A DNA stretch of 64,000 nucleotides from an uncultured Kangiella sp. (GCA_947503345.1 CANNCW010000003.1:62001-126000), one strand, 5' to 3'; positions 1 through 9,144 are shown, numbered from the stretch's first letter. Program-made: numbers and translations. Notes: generated by a model not told the origin, from the sequence alone.

Positions 1-2
1 TA

Positions 3-467
3 TCCGCGTTCAAAATTGACCGTTTACTTGGCTTACATTTAGTCCCATTCACTATGGAATATCAGTTCCAAGGGAAAACAGGGGTTTTGCAATATCGTTT
101 AGAAAACACCATATCTAAAGCAGAGTTAATTGATTCCGAGAAACCGCGTAGAAGCTTTTGTAATCAACAGAACTCAGAAAACCTCATGCAAGTTTTTGAC
201 TTCCTAATTGGCAATACAAGGAGTTTAGAAGATCAAGTTTTTAATAAAGGTAATGCTCAATTATGGTTAATACAAAACCATAGTGCCTTTACCGAACAGT
301 TAGATACGGACATCCTAAATCAGATAGAAATATCACCAAGCTTCAAAAAAGCCATTCAAAATCTAACCATTAATAATTTAACAAATGCTGTAGGGGAACA
401 AATAAATCGACAGCAAATTAGAGATGTGTTGAAGAGAAAAAAATTTCTGCTAATGGAAAATAATTAA
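3..467 (+). CDS. C-terminal part of a HipA/PI4K-like kinase-fold protein, cut by the window edge
   Basis: The reading frame is open from the first bases of the window, and the first ATG at 54 lies inside a conserved-looking segment (AFKIDRLLGLHLVPFT), so the start is outside the window. That segment followed by VFDFLIGNT and LWLIQNHSAF resembles bacterial kinase-like proteins of the HipA/FAM20/PI4K type, where a dimension such as IGNTDRH-N carries the catalytic Asp. Here the motif reads IGNTRSLEDQ, so the usual D-R-H is missing and the protein may be inactive or divergent. The family call rests on pattern memory only. It ends just before a hairpin shared with the convergent pilin operon. Confidence 0.45.
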   Translation, partial: SAFKIDRLLGLHLVPFTMEYQFQGKTGVLQYRLENTISKAELIDSEKPRRSFCNQQNSENLMQVFDFLIGNTRSLEDQVFNKGNAQLWLIQNHSAFTEQLDTDILNQIEISPSFKKAIQNLTINNLTNAVGEQINRQQIRDVLKRKKFLLMENN

Positions 468-473
468 TAAAAT

Positions 474-490
474 GCCCGCATAAAGCGGGC
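474..490. terminator. Hairpin terminator between convergent genes
   Basis: Stem GCCCGC, loop ATAAA, stem GCGGGC. Read on the minus strand it is followed by ATTTTATTAATT, so it best serves the pilE end of the pilin operon. The plus-strand tail is less T-rich. Confidence 0.7.
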
Positions 491-508
491 AAGATTTCAT
501 AACAATAT

Positions 509-940
509 TTAACAACTATCACCACCTGACTCAGGCCAACAGTTACTTGAATTTTTAGACCAAGTTTTTGCGCCTTGTTCATTGATAGTTAAATTGCCAT
601 CAGATGTTGGTTGCGATCCTGTAGGCGTTGCAGTCAAGGTGTATGTTGAAGCTGACACATTACTTAATCCGATACTATAATAGGCTGTTCCACCATCAGC
701 AGGAACTTGAGTTGAAATTACCCCCGCGGTATCAACTCCAGCATAGCTAAAATTATTATTAGCTTTAAATCTTTCAACTGCTTGTGATGCAGACAATAAG
801 GCTCCCATTGCATCCGCTCTTTTCGAGCGAATTACATAATTACTATATGAAGGCAGTGCTATTGCCGCAATTATTGCTATGATAACGACAACTATCATTA
901 CTTCTAACAAGGTGAAAGCATCTTTTTTGTTCAAATTCAC
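509..940 (-). CDS. pilE: Type IV pilin PilE-like minor pilin
   Basis: A 143-aa prepilin with a short basic leader (MNLNKKDA) and the class III cleavage/hydrophobic motif FTLLEVMIVVVIIAIIAAIA, including Glu5 and the PSYSNYVIRS segment typical of PilE. Two cysteines near the C terminus could form the D-region disulfide. I chose GTG at 940: it overlaps the pilY1 stop as GTGA and has a GGAGA ribosome site, whereas the in-frame ATG at 955 adds five residues and has no better site. Position -1 is Ala rather than Gly. As the last gene of the operon it is probably a minor pilin of the priming complex rather than the major pilin, but this is inferred from context. Confidence 0.85.
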   Translation of the reverse strand: MNLNKKDAFTLLEVMIVVVIIAIIAAIALPSYSNYVIRSKRADAMGALLSASQAVERFKANNNFSYAGVDTAGVISTQVPADGGTAYYSIGLSNVSASTYTLTATPTGSQPTSDGNLTINEQGAKTWSKNSSNCWPESGGDSC

Positions 941-3900
941 TTTTGCTGTCTCCATTTAACGGTTCTAACCCCACCATTTAAAAAGTCACAATCATCGCCA
1001 CTACAAATGGTCTGCGTACCAACTAATGTTGCTATAGAGGTATCATCAGGGAATAAAATCGTCACACCAGGTGCAATGCCTACGTAATTCACATTTGTAT
1101 AACGATCAGTGGGGTCAGCTAATAGTCCAGTTTCAAAACTACTAACAGACGGAGCACCATCTAGTAACTTAACACCATATAATCGATTAACAGTTGACGT
1201 TACCCCACATTGAACACCTTGGCCAGGAATAAAAGTAGTAAAAAATACATTGAAGTCAACCGTCGTACTATTAGCTAAAACCTTTTCGCCAGGTGCTAGT
1301 TTTATATACCACCCTTTTTTATTTGCTTTTCGAATATCATCAACACTTAAGAACACAGTATTTCCATCAGCATCAATGGTCCCACTAGTCACATCTATTA
1401 TGTCGGCGGGAAGAATTGGGTCATTATCTCCAGTATTTTTATCAACTCCCGTAATTTCAAAATCAAAAAATGCATAAAATTTATCAACAGATTTCGACTG
1501 TTTCGGATCACTACGATGCCCCGATCCCAAAACTATTGTAGCGAAGCTAACACCTTGATAGTCTGCGAATATTACATCCGGTTTCGCATAGAATCTATAT
1601 GAATGGTCAGTAGTATCAGAGCCCATATCAGCAACCACGTCAATCGTATTAGCTTCCTTTGCAAACAAATCTAGTCGATAGATCTTTCCGCCAACATCTG
1701 ATGCATAAATGTGCTCAACAACTCCATCATTATTTATATCTATGAATGTTAAGTTCGCGGCAATACTATTTTTTATTACAGAGTTGTTAGCCAATGTGGT
1801 GGCAGTTATGTTGTTTGGTATCGAGCTGATACTTTCATAAAAAGGAGTATAAAAAATAGCGTTTCCTTTTATTAATGATGAATTTGGATTTGGTGGGTAA
1901 TTTATAGGATCCCTTTGATCAAAATACGTATCAAAGCCACCTGAAAAAACTAATCGTTTAGCATACTGATCAGCGTTATTTTCCGGCAGTTTTACAACAG
2001 CGGGCATACCCCATGATTGAGCTAAATTAGGTATTAATGCTCTTTTCTCGAAGTTATAACCTAACTCATTACGAGTTAAAGCGAACTCATCAGATATTGT
2101 ATATAACATACTTGGTTTGGTAGCTTCATTACTTATATCTAATGCATAGATATTATTACCACCTCTTCTCATTCCTAAATAGAGGTGATGTTTTTGTTTA
2201 CCTGAACCATCAATAAAACTATGTATATGCATCTGACCATCAAGTCCATATCGTCTTTTGATATTATCCGGATCAAAAGTTTGATCTCCTTTCCATGTTT
2301 CTACATTTTTCAATAACTGCCTTGGTATAAATGACCACAACTCATTACCAGTTGCAGTATCAATAGCATGTAAGTATCCCTGGTTGGTAGAAATAAATGC
2401 GACTGTCTTATTCTCATATTCCAATATTTGCGGCCTAGAATGGAGAGCATCACCAAAACGATTAAATTGATCTGGTGCTAATCCCTTGACCCTATTTCTT
2501 ACCCAATCAAAATTTTCCTGAGCCTGAACTTTTGTTAGCGAATTATTATTGAACAGAGTTTGCAACACCGACAAATCAGTATTGCTGACATAATTTTTAG
2601 TAAAGTCTAACGTAAGCTGATTTAAATCGTTAGTATTCAAATTTGAATATACTTTCGGGTCTTCTCCAACAGTAATCCTAGGTAGAGCACCGCCAAGCTC
2701 AATTTCATTACCATCAGCTAATATAGAGTCATCGCCGTCGGATAAATCAGTATCAATGTAAGGGGTAAACCAGTGGCTTACAGCACTATCTAAAAACGTA
2801 CCTGTATTTGTATCAACTGCGACCACCCCCTTTGAATCAACTATCTTGCCTTCTTTAAGGCTATACTTTTTTAAATTCCCAGACCAAGTCTCTTTACCTT
2901 CTGGTTTAAACATAGCCATATATAAATCATTACTATGTTTTAGACGATTACTTTGGCTTAAGGGAACACTTGGAGCGACAAAAGAAGTACTGTCTTGGGT
3001 AGACAATAAAATTTGTTTAAAAACTTCTGCTAATTCAGCTCCATCTTTTGGCTCGTAATAAAGTTTCTCTCCGTTCAGCTCAGTGGCAACATTCTGTAAA
3101 AATGTTTTAGCAAGATTATCATTTAATGAGAATGCCACTGTCGAAGTGTTAACAGTAGAACCTGGAAAGTTACTTTTTACGTCATTTACAAAGTAATGAG
3201 CAGATAGATTTTCCGTACATTGCTTACCATAATTAGTGCTATCGGCACTTCCTGAATTACTTGAATCACAGGCCCCAATAATTTTTTCCATAGAGCTATG
3301 AGCATTACTATCGAATGCCGTGGGTGTGCCATCAGTTAGCAGTACAATTGAATTATTGAATCCACATGCACCGTCTAAAATTGGTGAAGGGATAGCTGCT
3401 CCATTTTGGGTGTAAGAACCGCCTAGATATTGAGTAGCACGATAATAACCTTCTGCTGTTGGAGTTGAAGCCGTTGGCCACATATTAAATATTTTAGAGG
3501 TCAAAGATTCTCTATGAGTAATTCCTCCAGTAACCTTACCTAATGGTCTTACTTGCTCAATAACTTCAACTTCAGGGTTTCTATTATAATGTTCATGTCC
3601 TGTTGAATAAGTCATCATCCCAATTTGATCTTTATCCCTAGCAACGGCAGAGTCTCCTACAAAATCAAACAAAGCTTCTTTCAGTTGAGTAATCCGGTTA
3701 TCTTTATAATACCAGCGGAACCATTCACCATTAGGTAGTTTTGTCAGATCGGTATAATCTAAATAACCAGGATAAGCTTCCCAAGGGATCCAATCTAACC
3801 AATCGTATCGAACAAAGTCACCGTCATCATTATATCGAGCTTTCCTCATTTGTAAGGTTGGATACCTTGCTTTCTCATTATCTTCTGGACTAGGAAGCTC

Positions 3901-4215
3901 TTTGACAGCATCTTCAAATTTAATGTTATTTTTTGTAATTTCAAACTCTTTGACAATAACTTCATCATTTGCAGAAATTATTGACCCATCACGATAAATG
4001 TGTATACCATCCGAATTTACTCTAGTAGCATAGGTTCCATCTGGGTATAAAGCCATTGAACCTGACAAGTCTAAAACCAACATCATATTGGCAGTCTTGC
4101 CTTCACCAAAGAATATTTCAATATCTTCAGCATCAACTACAGGAGAAACTAAAAATCCAGATATAATTGCTGTAATAAAAGTTACTTTTATTTTTTTTAA
4201 AAAGTTTTTAAACAT
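937..4215 (-). CDS. pilY1: Type IV pilus tip adhesin / biogenesis factor PilY1
   Basis: A 1092-aa secreted protein. Residues 1-28 form a signal peptide ending VVDA. A von Willebrand A domain follows, with MIDAS D49-x-S51-x-S53 and a later TDGTPTAF. The C-terminal half is the PilC/PilY1 beta-propeller, with an EF-hand-like calcium loop (DINNDGVVEHIYASD) as in Pseudomonas PilY1, which links Ca to extension and retraction. Length is near the usual 1,160 aa. The frame is open 18 codons further upstream, but ATG at 4215 has an AGGAG site 7 nt away and places the signal peptide at the N terminus. It lies 14 nt after pilX and overlaps pilE by 4 nt. Confidence 0.95.
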   Translation of the reverse strand: MFKNFLKKIKVTFITAIISGFLVSPVVDAEDIEIFFGEGKTANMMLVLDLSGSMALYPDGTYATRVNSDGIHIYRDGSIISANDEVIVKEFEITKNNIKFEDAVKELPSPEDNEKARYPTLQMRKARYNDDGDFVRYDWLDWIPWEAYPGYLDYTDLTKLPNGEWFRWYYKDNRITQLKEALFDFVGDSAVARDKDQIGMMTYSTGHEHYNRNPEVEVIEQVRPLGKVTGGITHRESLTSKIFNMWPTASTPTAEGYYRATQYLGGSYTQNGAAIPSPILDGACGFNNSIVLLTDGTPTAFDSNAHSSMEKIIGACDSSNSGSADSTNYGKQCTENLSAHYFVNDVKSNFPGSTVNTSTVAFSLNDNLAKTFLQNVATELNGEKLYYEPKDGAELAEVFKQILLSTQDSTSFVAPSVPLSQSNRLKHSNDLYMAMFKPEGKETWSGNLKKYSLKEGKIVDSKGVVAVDTNTGTFLDSAVSHWFTPYIDTDLSDGDDSILADGNEIELGGALPRITVGEDPKVYSNLNTNDLNQLTLDFTKNYVSNTDLSVLQTLFNNNSLTKVQAQENFDWVRNRVKGLAPDQFNRFGDALHSRPQILEYENKTVAFISTNQGYLHAIDTATGNELWSFIPRQLLKNVETWKGDQTFDPDNIKRRYGLDGQMHIHSFIDGSGKQKHHLYLGMRRGGNNIYALDISNEATKPSMLYTISDEFALTRNELGYNFEKRALIPNLAQSWGMPAVVKLPENNADQYAKRLVFSGGFDTYFDQRDPINYPPNPNSSLIKGNAIFYTPFYESISSIPNNITATTLANNSVIKNSIAANLTFIDINNDGVVEHIYASDVGGKIYRLDLFAKEANTIDVVADMGSDTTDHSYRFYAKPDVIFADYQGVSFATIVLGSGHRSDPKQSKSVDKFYAFFDFEITGVDKNTGDNDPILPADIIDVTSGTIDADGNTVFLSVDDIRKANKKGWYIKLAPGEKVLANSTTVDFNVFFTTFIPGQGVQCGVTSTVNRLYGVKLLDGAPSVSSFETGLLADPTDRYTNVNYVGIAPGVTILFPDDTSIATLVGTQTICSGDDCDFLNGGVRTVKWRQQK

Positions 4216-4229
4216 AAGTTTGCTCCTGA

Positions 4230-4778
4230 TTAACTGGCCGTTTGGCAAGCCGAAATAAGTAAAGACCACTGATCAATTTCAGTGGTTGTTTCATCGGCAT
4301 CTAAAACGCCATCCCCATCTTTGTCCAACCAGCCCTCGCCTTTATGTTCAAACACATTACAACCGATTGAGTTATCAGAAAATAATCCTGCTGAATTACC
4401 GGTACACTTTTGTGCTTTTAAACAAGTTCTATAGGTAGTTAAAGTTTTCGCTAATAAATTACCACCCGCCCTATCTACAGCAGTAGCTTTTGAGCAGTCC
4501 TTTGAAACCACGCCTTTTTCATTTAAGCAGGTTGCCAAACCATTTTTTGCATCTAATGCACTTGCCAAAATATCTGAGTCATACCTATAACTTTCGATAG
4601 TAGCGTTGTTTGATGATTGCGCACTATGAAAGGTTACACTCTTTTCCTGTATATTAGCCGACTGCTTTTCAGATAAAACCCCAGCTCTCATCATAGTTAA
4701 ACCAATTACAGTCAATGCAAGAAGCAAAAGCAACGAAGTTAATAATGAAAACCCTCTTTGTTTCATACAGTTATTCAT
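4230..4778 (-). CDS. pilX: Type IV pilus minor pilin PilX
   Basis: A 182-aa prepilin with leader MNNCMKQRG, cleavage before FSLL and a hydrophobic helix LLLLLALTVIGLTMMRAGV, then EKQSANIQEKSVTFHSAQ, typical of PilX. Like PilX in other species it lacks Glu at mature position 5 (FSLLT). It has six cysteines in the globular part. The start at 4778 is 1 nt after the pilW stop, with GGA 7 nt upstream; the in-frame ATG at 4790 lies inside pilW. The protein should join FimT, PilV, PilW and PilE in the minor pilin complex that primes the pilus and carries PilY1. Confidence 0.88.
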   Translation of the reverse strand: MNNCMKQRGFSLLTSLLLLLALTVIGLTMMRAGVLSEKQSANIQEKSVTFHSAQSSNNATIESYRYDSDILASALDAKNGLATCLNEKGVVSKDCSKATAVDRAGGNLLAKTLTTYRTCLKAQKCTGNSAGLFSDNSIGCNVFEHKGEGWLDKDGDGVLDADETTTEIDQWSLLISACQTAS

Positions 4779-4779
4779 T

Positions 4780-5520
4780 TCATATTCCAAAATTTGAAGT
4801 AAATGGTTTGTTTAAAACCACTACTGTAGATTCATACTTAAGTTTCACTTTTTGATCATTGGAAGTGATAGTTTTGTCTAGAAGTTGAATGCTTTTGCTA
4901 ACTTTTTTATCGGCAGTATTTATATCTGAACTCACAATCAATCCAAACCTTATACTATGCACTCTTGAAGGATCGCTAATATTACTTGCAATAACATATT
5001 CAATACCTGTCGCAGTTACTTGTCCATACAATACTTGGAAGCTTTCGACATTGGAAATCAAAACTTGGTTATTACAGATAAGCTCTTTATTAGCGTTAAC
5101 ACTATACACATTTGTAATAATATCCCCGCCTGATACGGCCACTCCATTACAATCAGTTGAATCAATACCAGAAGTCAAACACTTATTATCTGAGTCGCTA
5201 TTATCACAGGATTCATATTGGATTTTAATGGTATCCGAACCAGCTCCACCATCAAAATTTACGTAATCACTAGATAATGGACTAGACAAGCTATATGCTA
5301 AAGATGTGTTATTTGCCCAGCCAGCACGAGCAAAATCATCTTTTAACAAATCGATTGCAAATTGAATATTTGAATTAGCATTTAATACGCCTTGACTTGT
5401 TCTATTGGTTTTAGAGCTTGAAAGATAGACTGTTACTACTGCCGCAATTAAGATTAACCCCAATACCATTCCAACCATCAATTCGACTAAAGTAAAGCCG
5501 TTATTTTTTTCACTTTTCAT
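4780..5520 (-). CDS. pilW: Type IV pilus minor pilin PilW
   Basis: A 246-aa prepilin with leader MKSEKNNG and the cleavage/helix motif FTLVELMVGMVLGLILIAAV. SSSKTNRTSQGVLNANSNIQFAIDLLKDDFARAGW is typical of PilW, where the RAGW/F segment is conserved. Its position between pilV and pilX supports the call. The open frame reaches back to 5628 inside pilV, but ATG at 5520 puts the leader at a normal length and has GGA 7 nt upstream, 14 nt after the pilV stop. An alternative ATG at 5532 has no spacing for a ribosome site. Confidence 0.88.
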   Translation of the reverse strand: MKSEKNNGFTLVELMVGMVLGLILIAAVVTVYLSSSKTNRTSQGVLNANSNIQFAIDLLKDDFARAGWANNTSLAYSLSSPLSSDYVNFDGGAGSDTIKIQYESCDNSDSDNKCLTSGIDSTDCNGVAVSGGDIITNVYSVNANKELICNNQVLISNVESFQVLYGQVTATGIEYVIASNISDPSRVHSIRFGLIVSSDINTADKKVSKSIQLLDKTITSNDQKVKLKYESTVVVLNKPFTSNFGI

Positions 5521-5534
5521 AACATTTTCCATCC

Positions 5535-6191
5535 TTAGGGAACCAACTCTACAATTGCGCATGAAAAACCTTTGTCCACACCGGTTTGAGATATCTGCAA
5601 AGTGGTTGAACCTAATTGAGTTTGACATCGAGTTCCTGTGATTTGTTTATCACCCGCATGTTCTACTTGCTTCCAAGCTAAATAAAGTGTCATTTTAGAG
5701 CCTGGGCTACAGCTATCGGCATCAACAGTATCTCTATCAAAGCATGACGCTCCCATAGTTGCTTGAGATAAACCAGACTTGTCTAGTGCCAAACAAACAT
5801 TATCAATATCAGATAAAGCCAACTCTCTAGCAGTACAAGAGCCTGTGCATAAATTTTTCGCAGAATAAGCGGTAGCTCCTATTTGACACCACTTGTAATA
5901 AGTCCCTGACGCTAAATTATTTGTATAAGGATTTGAAAGTTCAACAGTATTACCATCTGCATCAACACCAGAAACTGATTCGGGTTCAGTGGCAAAATAT
6001 TCTCTGTTAGCTCGTATTTTAGACGTAGCATCTTCCAGAATGGTCACTGCTTGGGAGCGAGAATAACTTTCTTGGGCAGTTCCTAAAGTTTTAATTTGGG
6101 TCGCAGCTATACCTAACATTCCAATTGATAAAACTAAAATTGTAATTAAGACTTCTAATAGACTAATACCTGATGCTTTATATCGAATCAT
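5535..6191 (-). CDS. pilV: Type IV pilus minor pilin PilV
   Basis: A 218-aa prepilin with leader MIRYKASG and ISLLEVLITILVLSIGMLGIAATQ, the usual PilV motif with the GMLGIA turn. The C-terminal part has several cysteines (CFDRDT, CSPGS, TRCQTQ, FSCAIVELVP), as is common in PilV/PilW. ATG at 6191 overlaps the fimT stop as ATGA, implying translational coupling. The two-codon longer TTG start at 6197 is unlikely. It is the second gene of the operon. Confidence 0.88.
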   Translation of the reverse strand: MIRYKASGISLLEVLITILVLSIGMLGIAATQIKTLGTAQESYSRSQAVTILEDATSKIRANREYFATEPESVSGVDADGNTVELSNPYTNNLASGTYYKWCQIGATAYSAKNLCTGSCTARELALSDIDNVCLALDKSGLSQATMGASCFDRDTVDADSCSPGSKMTLYLAWKQVEHAGDKQITGTRCQTQLGSTTLQISQTGVDKGFSCAIVELVP

Positions 6192-6661
6192 GAGCAATTA
6201 GCCTCAGTTATTGAAATTGATCCAGAAGGTGCTACATCTATCTTTCTGCCAGATTTATTTTTAACACAAAACACTACTCCATTATTGCCCCAATGCTTAA
6301 CCCTACTTCTGCCCTCAGCATTGAAAATAACCAAATCATCCGAAGATGAAGAGTCAATAGAAATATTCATTGGAATTGAGTCTTGACTGAATAGTTTGGT
6401 GTCAGAATTATCTGTTTCATACACCACCCAACCGTTACTCCATGAACTTCCAACTCTTTCAACGCTAATAGATTTGCTGCGTTTTATCGCTTCAACTCTA
6501 GCGGTTGATAGGGTGGAATGTAAGTTGTTAACTGACGCTGTTAAACGATTGGAATTAACAATATTATTAAAGCCTGGCACCGCAATAGTAGCTAAAATTG
6601 AAAAAATAGCTATCGTCACCATCAACTCGATCAAAGTAAAGGCTGTATTATTTTTCGACAC
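6188..6661 (-). CDS. fimT: GspH/FimT-like pseudopilin, first gene of the minor pilin operon
   Basis: A 157-aa prepilin with cleavage before FTLIELMVTIAIFSILATIA, then VPGFNNIVNSNRLTASVNNLHSTLSTARVEAIKRS, which is the GspH/FimT signature (NRL followed by L..AR.EAIKR). Residue -1 is Ala, not Gly. It starts with GTG at 6661, preceded by a strong GGGGGAG site. Being the first gene on the minus strand, it should be followed by a promoter in 6662-6974. It is expected to be an inner-membrane subunit of the minor pilin priming complex; FimT proteins can also bind DNA for uptake, but I see no basis for claiming that here. Confidence 0.87.
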   Translation of the reverse strand: MSKNNTAFTLIELMVTIAIFSILATIAVPGFNNIVNSNRLTASVNNLHSTLSTARVEAIKRSKSISVERVGSSWSNGWVVYETDNSDTKLFSQDSIPMNISIDSSSSDDLVIFNAEGRSRVKHWGNNGVVFCVKNKSGRKIDVAPSGSISITEANCS

Positions 6662-6974
6662 TTCCAGCTCCCCCTAAATGAGACTGTTCAATATTTATAC
6701 GCATTTTAGATTCATGTCACATTTTTTGCACTAAATTCCAGCTGACTTATGTTAAACAATTGTAAAATTACAAGCAAGGCAAATATGACTTGTAAAAAAA
6801 CTCGACACTTTTGGATGTTATCTAATAAATCATAAATGTTTCAGAGAGAAGAATCTGTATAACTTTTGTCGATAACTTGTATAAGAATTGTAGGAATTTG
6901 AAGGGGTTAACGGATTGTAGGTTTTTAGGCGTGCTGAGAACGATCAATATCATTCTCAGCATTTTCTTATAAAA
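6662..6974. other. 313-bp gene-free stretch between clpP and fimT
   Basis: No supported gene was found. On the minus strand, GTGACA (6715-6720) and TATAAA (6694-6699) are separated by 15 bp and could be the fimT promoter, although the spacing is short. A 14-bp inverted repeat (TTGTAA-N2-TTACAA) lies at 6760-6773, and a hairpin at 6933-6960. The rest is AT-rich and unassigned. Confidence 0.5.
6933..6960. repeat. Inverted repeat downstream of clpP
   Basis: Arms GCTGAGAA and TTCTCAGC (8 bp) extend by GAT/ATC after one mismatch. The T-rich tail (ATTTTCTT) is on the plus strand, the wrong side for clpP, so it may stabilise the clpP 3' end or stop plus-strand transcription rather than act as a standard clpP terminator. 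Confidence 0.5.
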
Positions 6975-7625
6975 TTACTTTCGTGAAGTAATAATCGAGT
7001 CAATTAATCCATACTCTACAGCTTCCTGAGAAGTCATAAAGTTATCTCGATCGGTATCACGCTCAAGATCTTCAATTGGACGATCACAGTGTTTGGCCAT
7101 GATTGAGTTAAGTTTACGCTTTAGATCGATAATTTCTTTGGCGTGAATTTCAAAGTCTGATGCTTGACCTTGGAAACCACCTAAAGGTTGATGGATCATC
7201 ATACGAGCATTTGGTAAACAATGACGCTTTCCTTTTGCGCCACCCGTTAATAAGAATGCGCCCATACTGGCTGCTTGACCAATACAAACGGTACTAACAT
7301 CTGGTTTAATGAATTGCATGGTGTCGTAGATAGCCATGCCCGCCGTTACTACGCCGCCTGGCGAGTTGATATAAAGATAAATATCTTTTTCTGGATTTTC
7401 AGACTCTAAGAACAACATCTGAGCCACAATAGAGTTGGCCATATAATCTTCAACTGGACCTACTAAGAAGATCACGCGTTCTTTTAATAGGCGTGAATAG
7501 ATGTCATAAGAGCGTTCGCCACGCGAAGTCTGCTCAACAACCATTGGGATTAAACCACCTGCATAAGGATCGGTAATAATCGAGTCACTCTGGTTTGTGA
7601 TAATTGGATTCTTTGGGTTATTCAT
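6975..7625 (-). CDS. clpP: ATP-dependent Clp protease proteolytic subunit ClpP
   Basis: A 216-aa serine peptidase of family S14, close to the usual 207 aa. The catalytic triad is visible as Ser120 (GQAASMGA), His145 (MMIHQPLGG) and Asp194 (DTDRD). It assembles as a tetradecamer and degrades proteins unfolded by ClpX or ClpA in the cytoplasm. The start has an AAGGAT site. It follows tig, but a good terminator lies between them, so clpP probably has its own promoter in 7626-7690. Unusually, clpX does not follow: the next gene downstream is fimT of the pilin operon. Confidence 0.97.
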   Translation of the reverse strand: MNNPKNPIITNQSDSIITDPYAGGLIPMVVEQTSRGERSYDIYSRLLKERVIFLVGPVEDYMANSIVAQMLFLESENPEKDIYLYINSPGGVVTAGMAIYDTMQFIKPDVSTVCIGQAASMGAFLLTGGAKGKRHCLPNARMMIHQPLGGFQGQASDFEIHAKEIIDLKRKLNSIMAKHCDRPIEDLERDTDRDNFMTSQEAVEYGLIDSIITSRK

Positions 7626-7690
7626 TGGATATCCTTTTAAGCTATCTTTTTAATTGGTATTACTATCGACATTTAACTTAAATTTAATTC

Positions 7691-7720
7691 AAAAAAAAGC
7701 GAGCATTAAGCCCGCTTTTT
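7691..7720 (-). terminator. Rho-independent terminator after tig
   Basis: On the minus strand the hairpin is AAGCGGGC, loop TTAAT, GCTCGCTT (one G-T pair), followed by a run of eight T. It would separate tig from clpP transcription. Confidence 0.8.
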
Positions 7721-7738
7721 ATATTTCTGCATTAAGAA

Positions 7739-9028
7739 TTATTTCTTATTCATAATGTCGTCGAAACTTACAGACTCTTCCGATACTTTAGCTTTTTCTA
7801 ACACTAAGTCAACTACTGTATCTTCAAGTACCAAAGATTCCACTTCGCGCAAACGTTGTGGATCGCCATAGTACCAGTCGATTACTTCTTGTGGCTCTTC
7901 ATAAACAGCTGCTAAGTCTTCAACCTGTGCACGAACTTTTTCTTCGTTAGCTTTTAGCTCTTGGCTTTTGATTATTTCAGCAACCACTAAACCAAGTTTT
8001 ACACGACGCGTAGCTTGTTCTTCAAACAGCTCAGCTGGTAAATCAGGCGTATCAGAACCTTGCGGAGCACGCATTTGTTGCAACATTTCCTGACGCATAC
8101 GATCGATTTCTTGGTCGATCATTGCTTTTGGAATATCAAATTCGTGTGCGCCAACTAAAGCATCCATTACCTGACCTTTAACTTGGCCTTTAAGAGCGTT
8201 ACGTAGTTCACGCTCCATATTGTCTTTTACGTCTGACTTTAATGCATCGATATCATCGGCAGCTAAAGCTTCAGCCAAATCTTCTAATGAAGGCAATTCT
8301 TTTGCGTTCACTTTATGAACGTGAGTCGCGAAAACTGCATCTTTACCTTTCAAATCTTCAACGTGATAATCTTCTGGGAAAGCAACTTCAACACTAACGT
8401 CTTCACCCGCTTTAGCGCCAATGATTTGCTTTTCAAAACCAGGAATCATACTGTCAGAGCCAAGCTCTAATGGAAATTCTTTAGCTTCTCCGCCAGCGAA
8501 CGCTTCGCCATCTATAGTACCTGTAAAGTCAATAACTACTTGATCGCCTTTCTTAGACTTACGTTTAACTTCTTTCCAAGTAGCACGCTGACCTTGTAGC
8601 GTTTCAAGCATTCCATCTAAATCCGCATCAGCAACTTCCGCAGTTTTAGCTGTCACTTCTAATTTATCAAATTCAGTTAATTTAACTTCTGGATAAATTT
8701 CGAATTTTGCAGTGAACTTTAAGTTTGCACCATCAGTGTTCTCAACAAGATCAAGTTGTGGGTAACCAGCAGGCGTTAATTTTTCTTGCTGTACCGCTTC
8801 AAAATAATGACGTTGCATAACTTCGCCTAAAACTTCTTGGCGAACCGCAGCACCATAACGTTTTTTAACCACGCTGAATGGCACTTTACCTGGACGGAAG
8901 CCATTCATTTTTACGTTGCGCGACATATCTTGTAAACGCTTTTGAACTGCACCATCAATGTTCTCAGCTGGAACATCAATCGTTAAAACTCTTTCTAAAC
9001 CTTGGCTGGTTTCAACTGAAACTTGCAT
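7739..9028 (-). CDS. tig: Trigger factor, ribosome-bound chaperone and prolyl isomerase
   Basis: A 429-aa protein (E. coli 432 aa). The N-terminal ribosome-binding domain carries the GFRPGK signature at about 43-48. An FKBP-type prolyl isomerase domain lies at about 155-245 (GDQVVIDFTGTIDGEAF, ELGSDSMIPGFE), and the C-terminal helical chaperone arms follow. It binds ribosomal protein uL23 at the exit tunnel and shields nascent chains. The ATG has a GGAG site. It lies downstream of the tRNA cluster and upstream of clpP, the order also found in Pseudomonas. Confidence 0.97.
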   Translation of the reverse strand: MQVSVETSQGLERVLTIDVPAENIDGAVQKRLQDMSRNVKMNGFRPGKVPFSVVKKRYGAAVRQEVLGEVMQRHYFEAVQQEKLTPAGYPQLDLVENTDGANLKFTAKFEIYPEVKLTEFDKLEVTAKTAEVADADLDGMLETLQGQRATWKEVKRKSKKGDQVVIDFTGTIDGEAFAGGEAKEFPLELGSDSMIPGFEKQIIGAKAGEDVSVEVAFPEDYHVEDLKGKDAVFATHVHKVNAKELPSLEDLAEALAADDIDALKSDVKDNMERELRNALKGQVKGQVMDALVGAHEFDIPKAMIDQEIDRMRQEMLQQMRAPQGSDTPDLPAELFEEQATRRVKLGLVVAEIIKSQELKANEEKVRAQVEDLAAVYEEPQEVIDWYYGDPQRLREVESLVLEDTVVDLVLEKAKVSEESVSFDDIMNKK

Positions 9029-9144
9029 TATTAATCTCCGTAAGATTAAACCTAAATTATTTTAAACGGCACAAAGACAAAGCAATTATTCGCTAGAAGC
9101 CAAAACGCTTATAGCTATTGCTTTGTCCAAAATCAGATGAAGGA

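Noticed and set aside
4216-4269. Extended N terminus of PilY1 (18 extra residues)
   Set aside because: The extension overlaps pilX, lacks a ribosome site, and places residues ahead of a clear signal peptide; ATG at 4215 has AGGAG.
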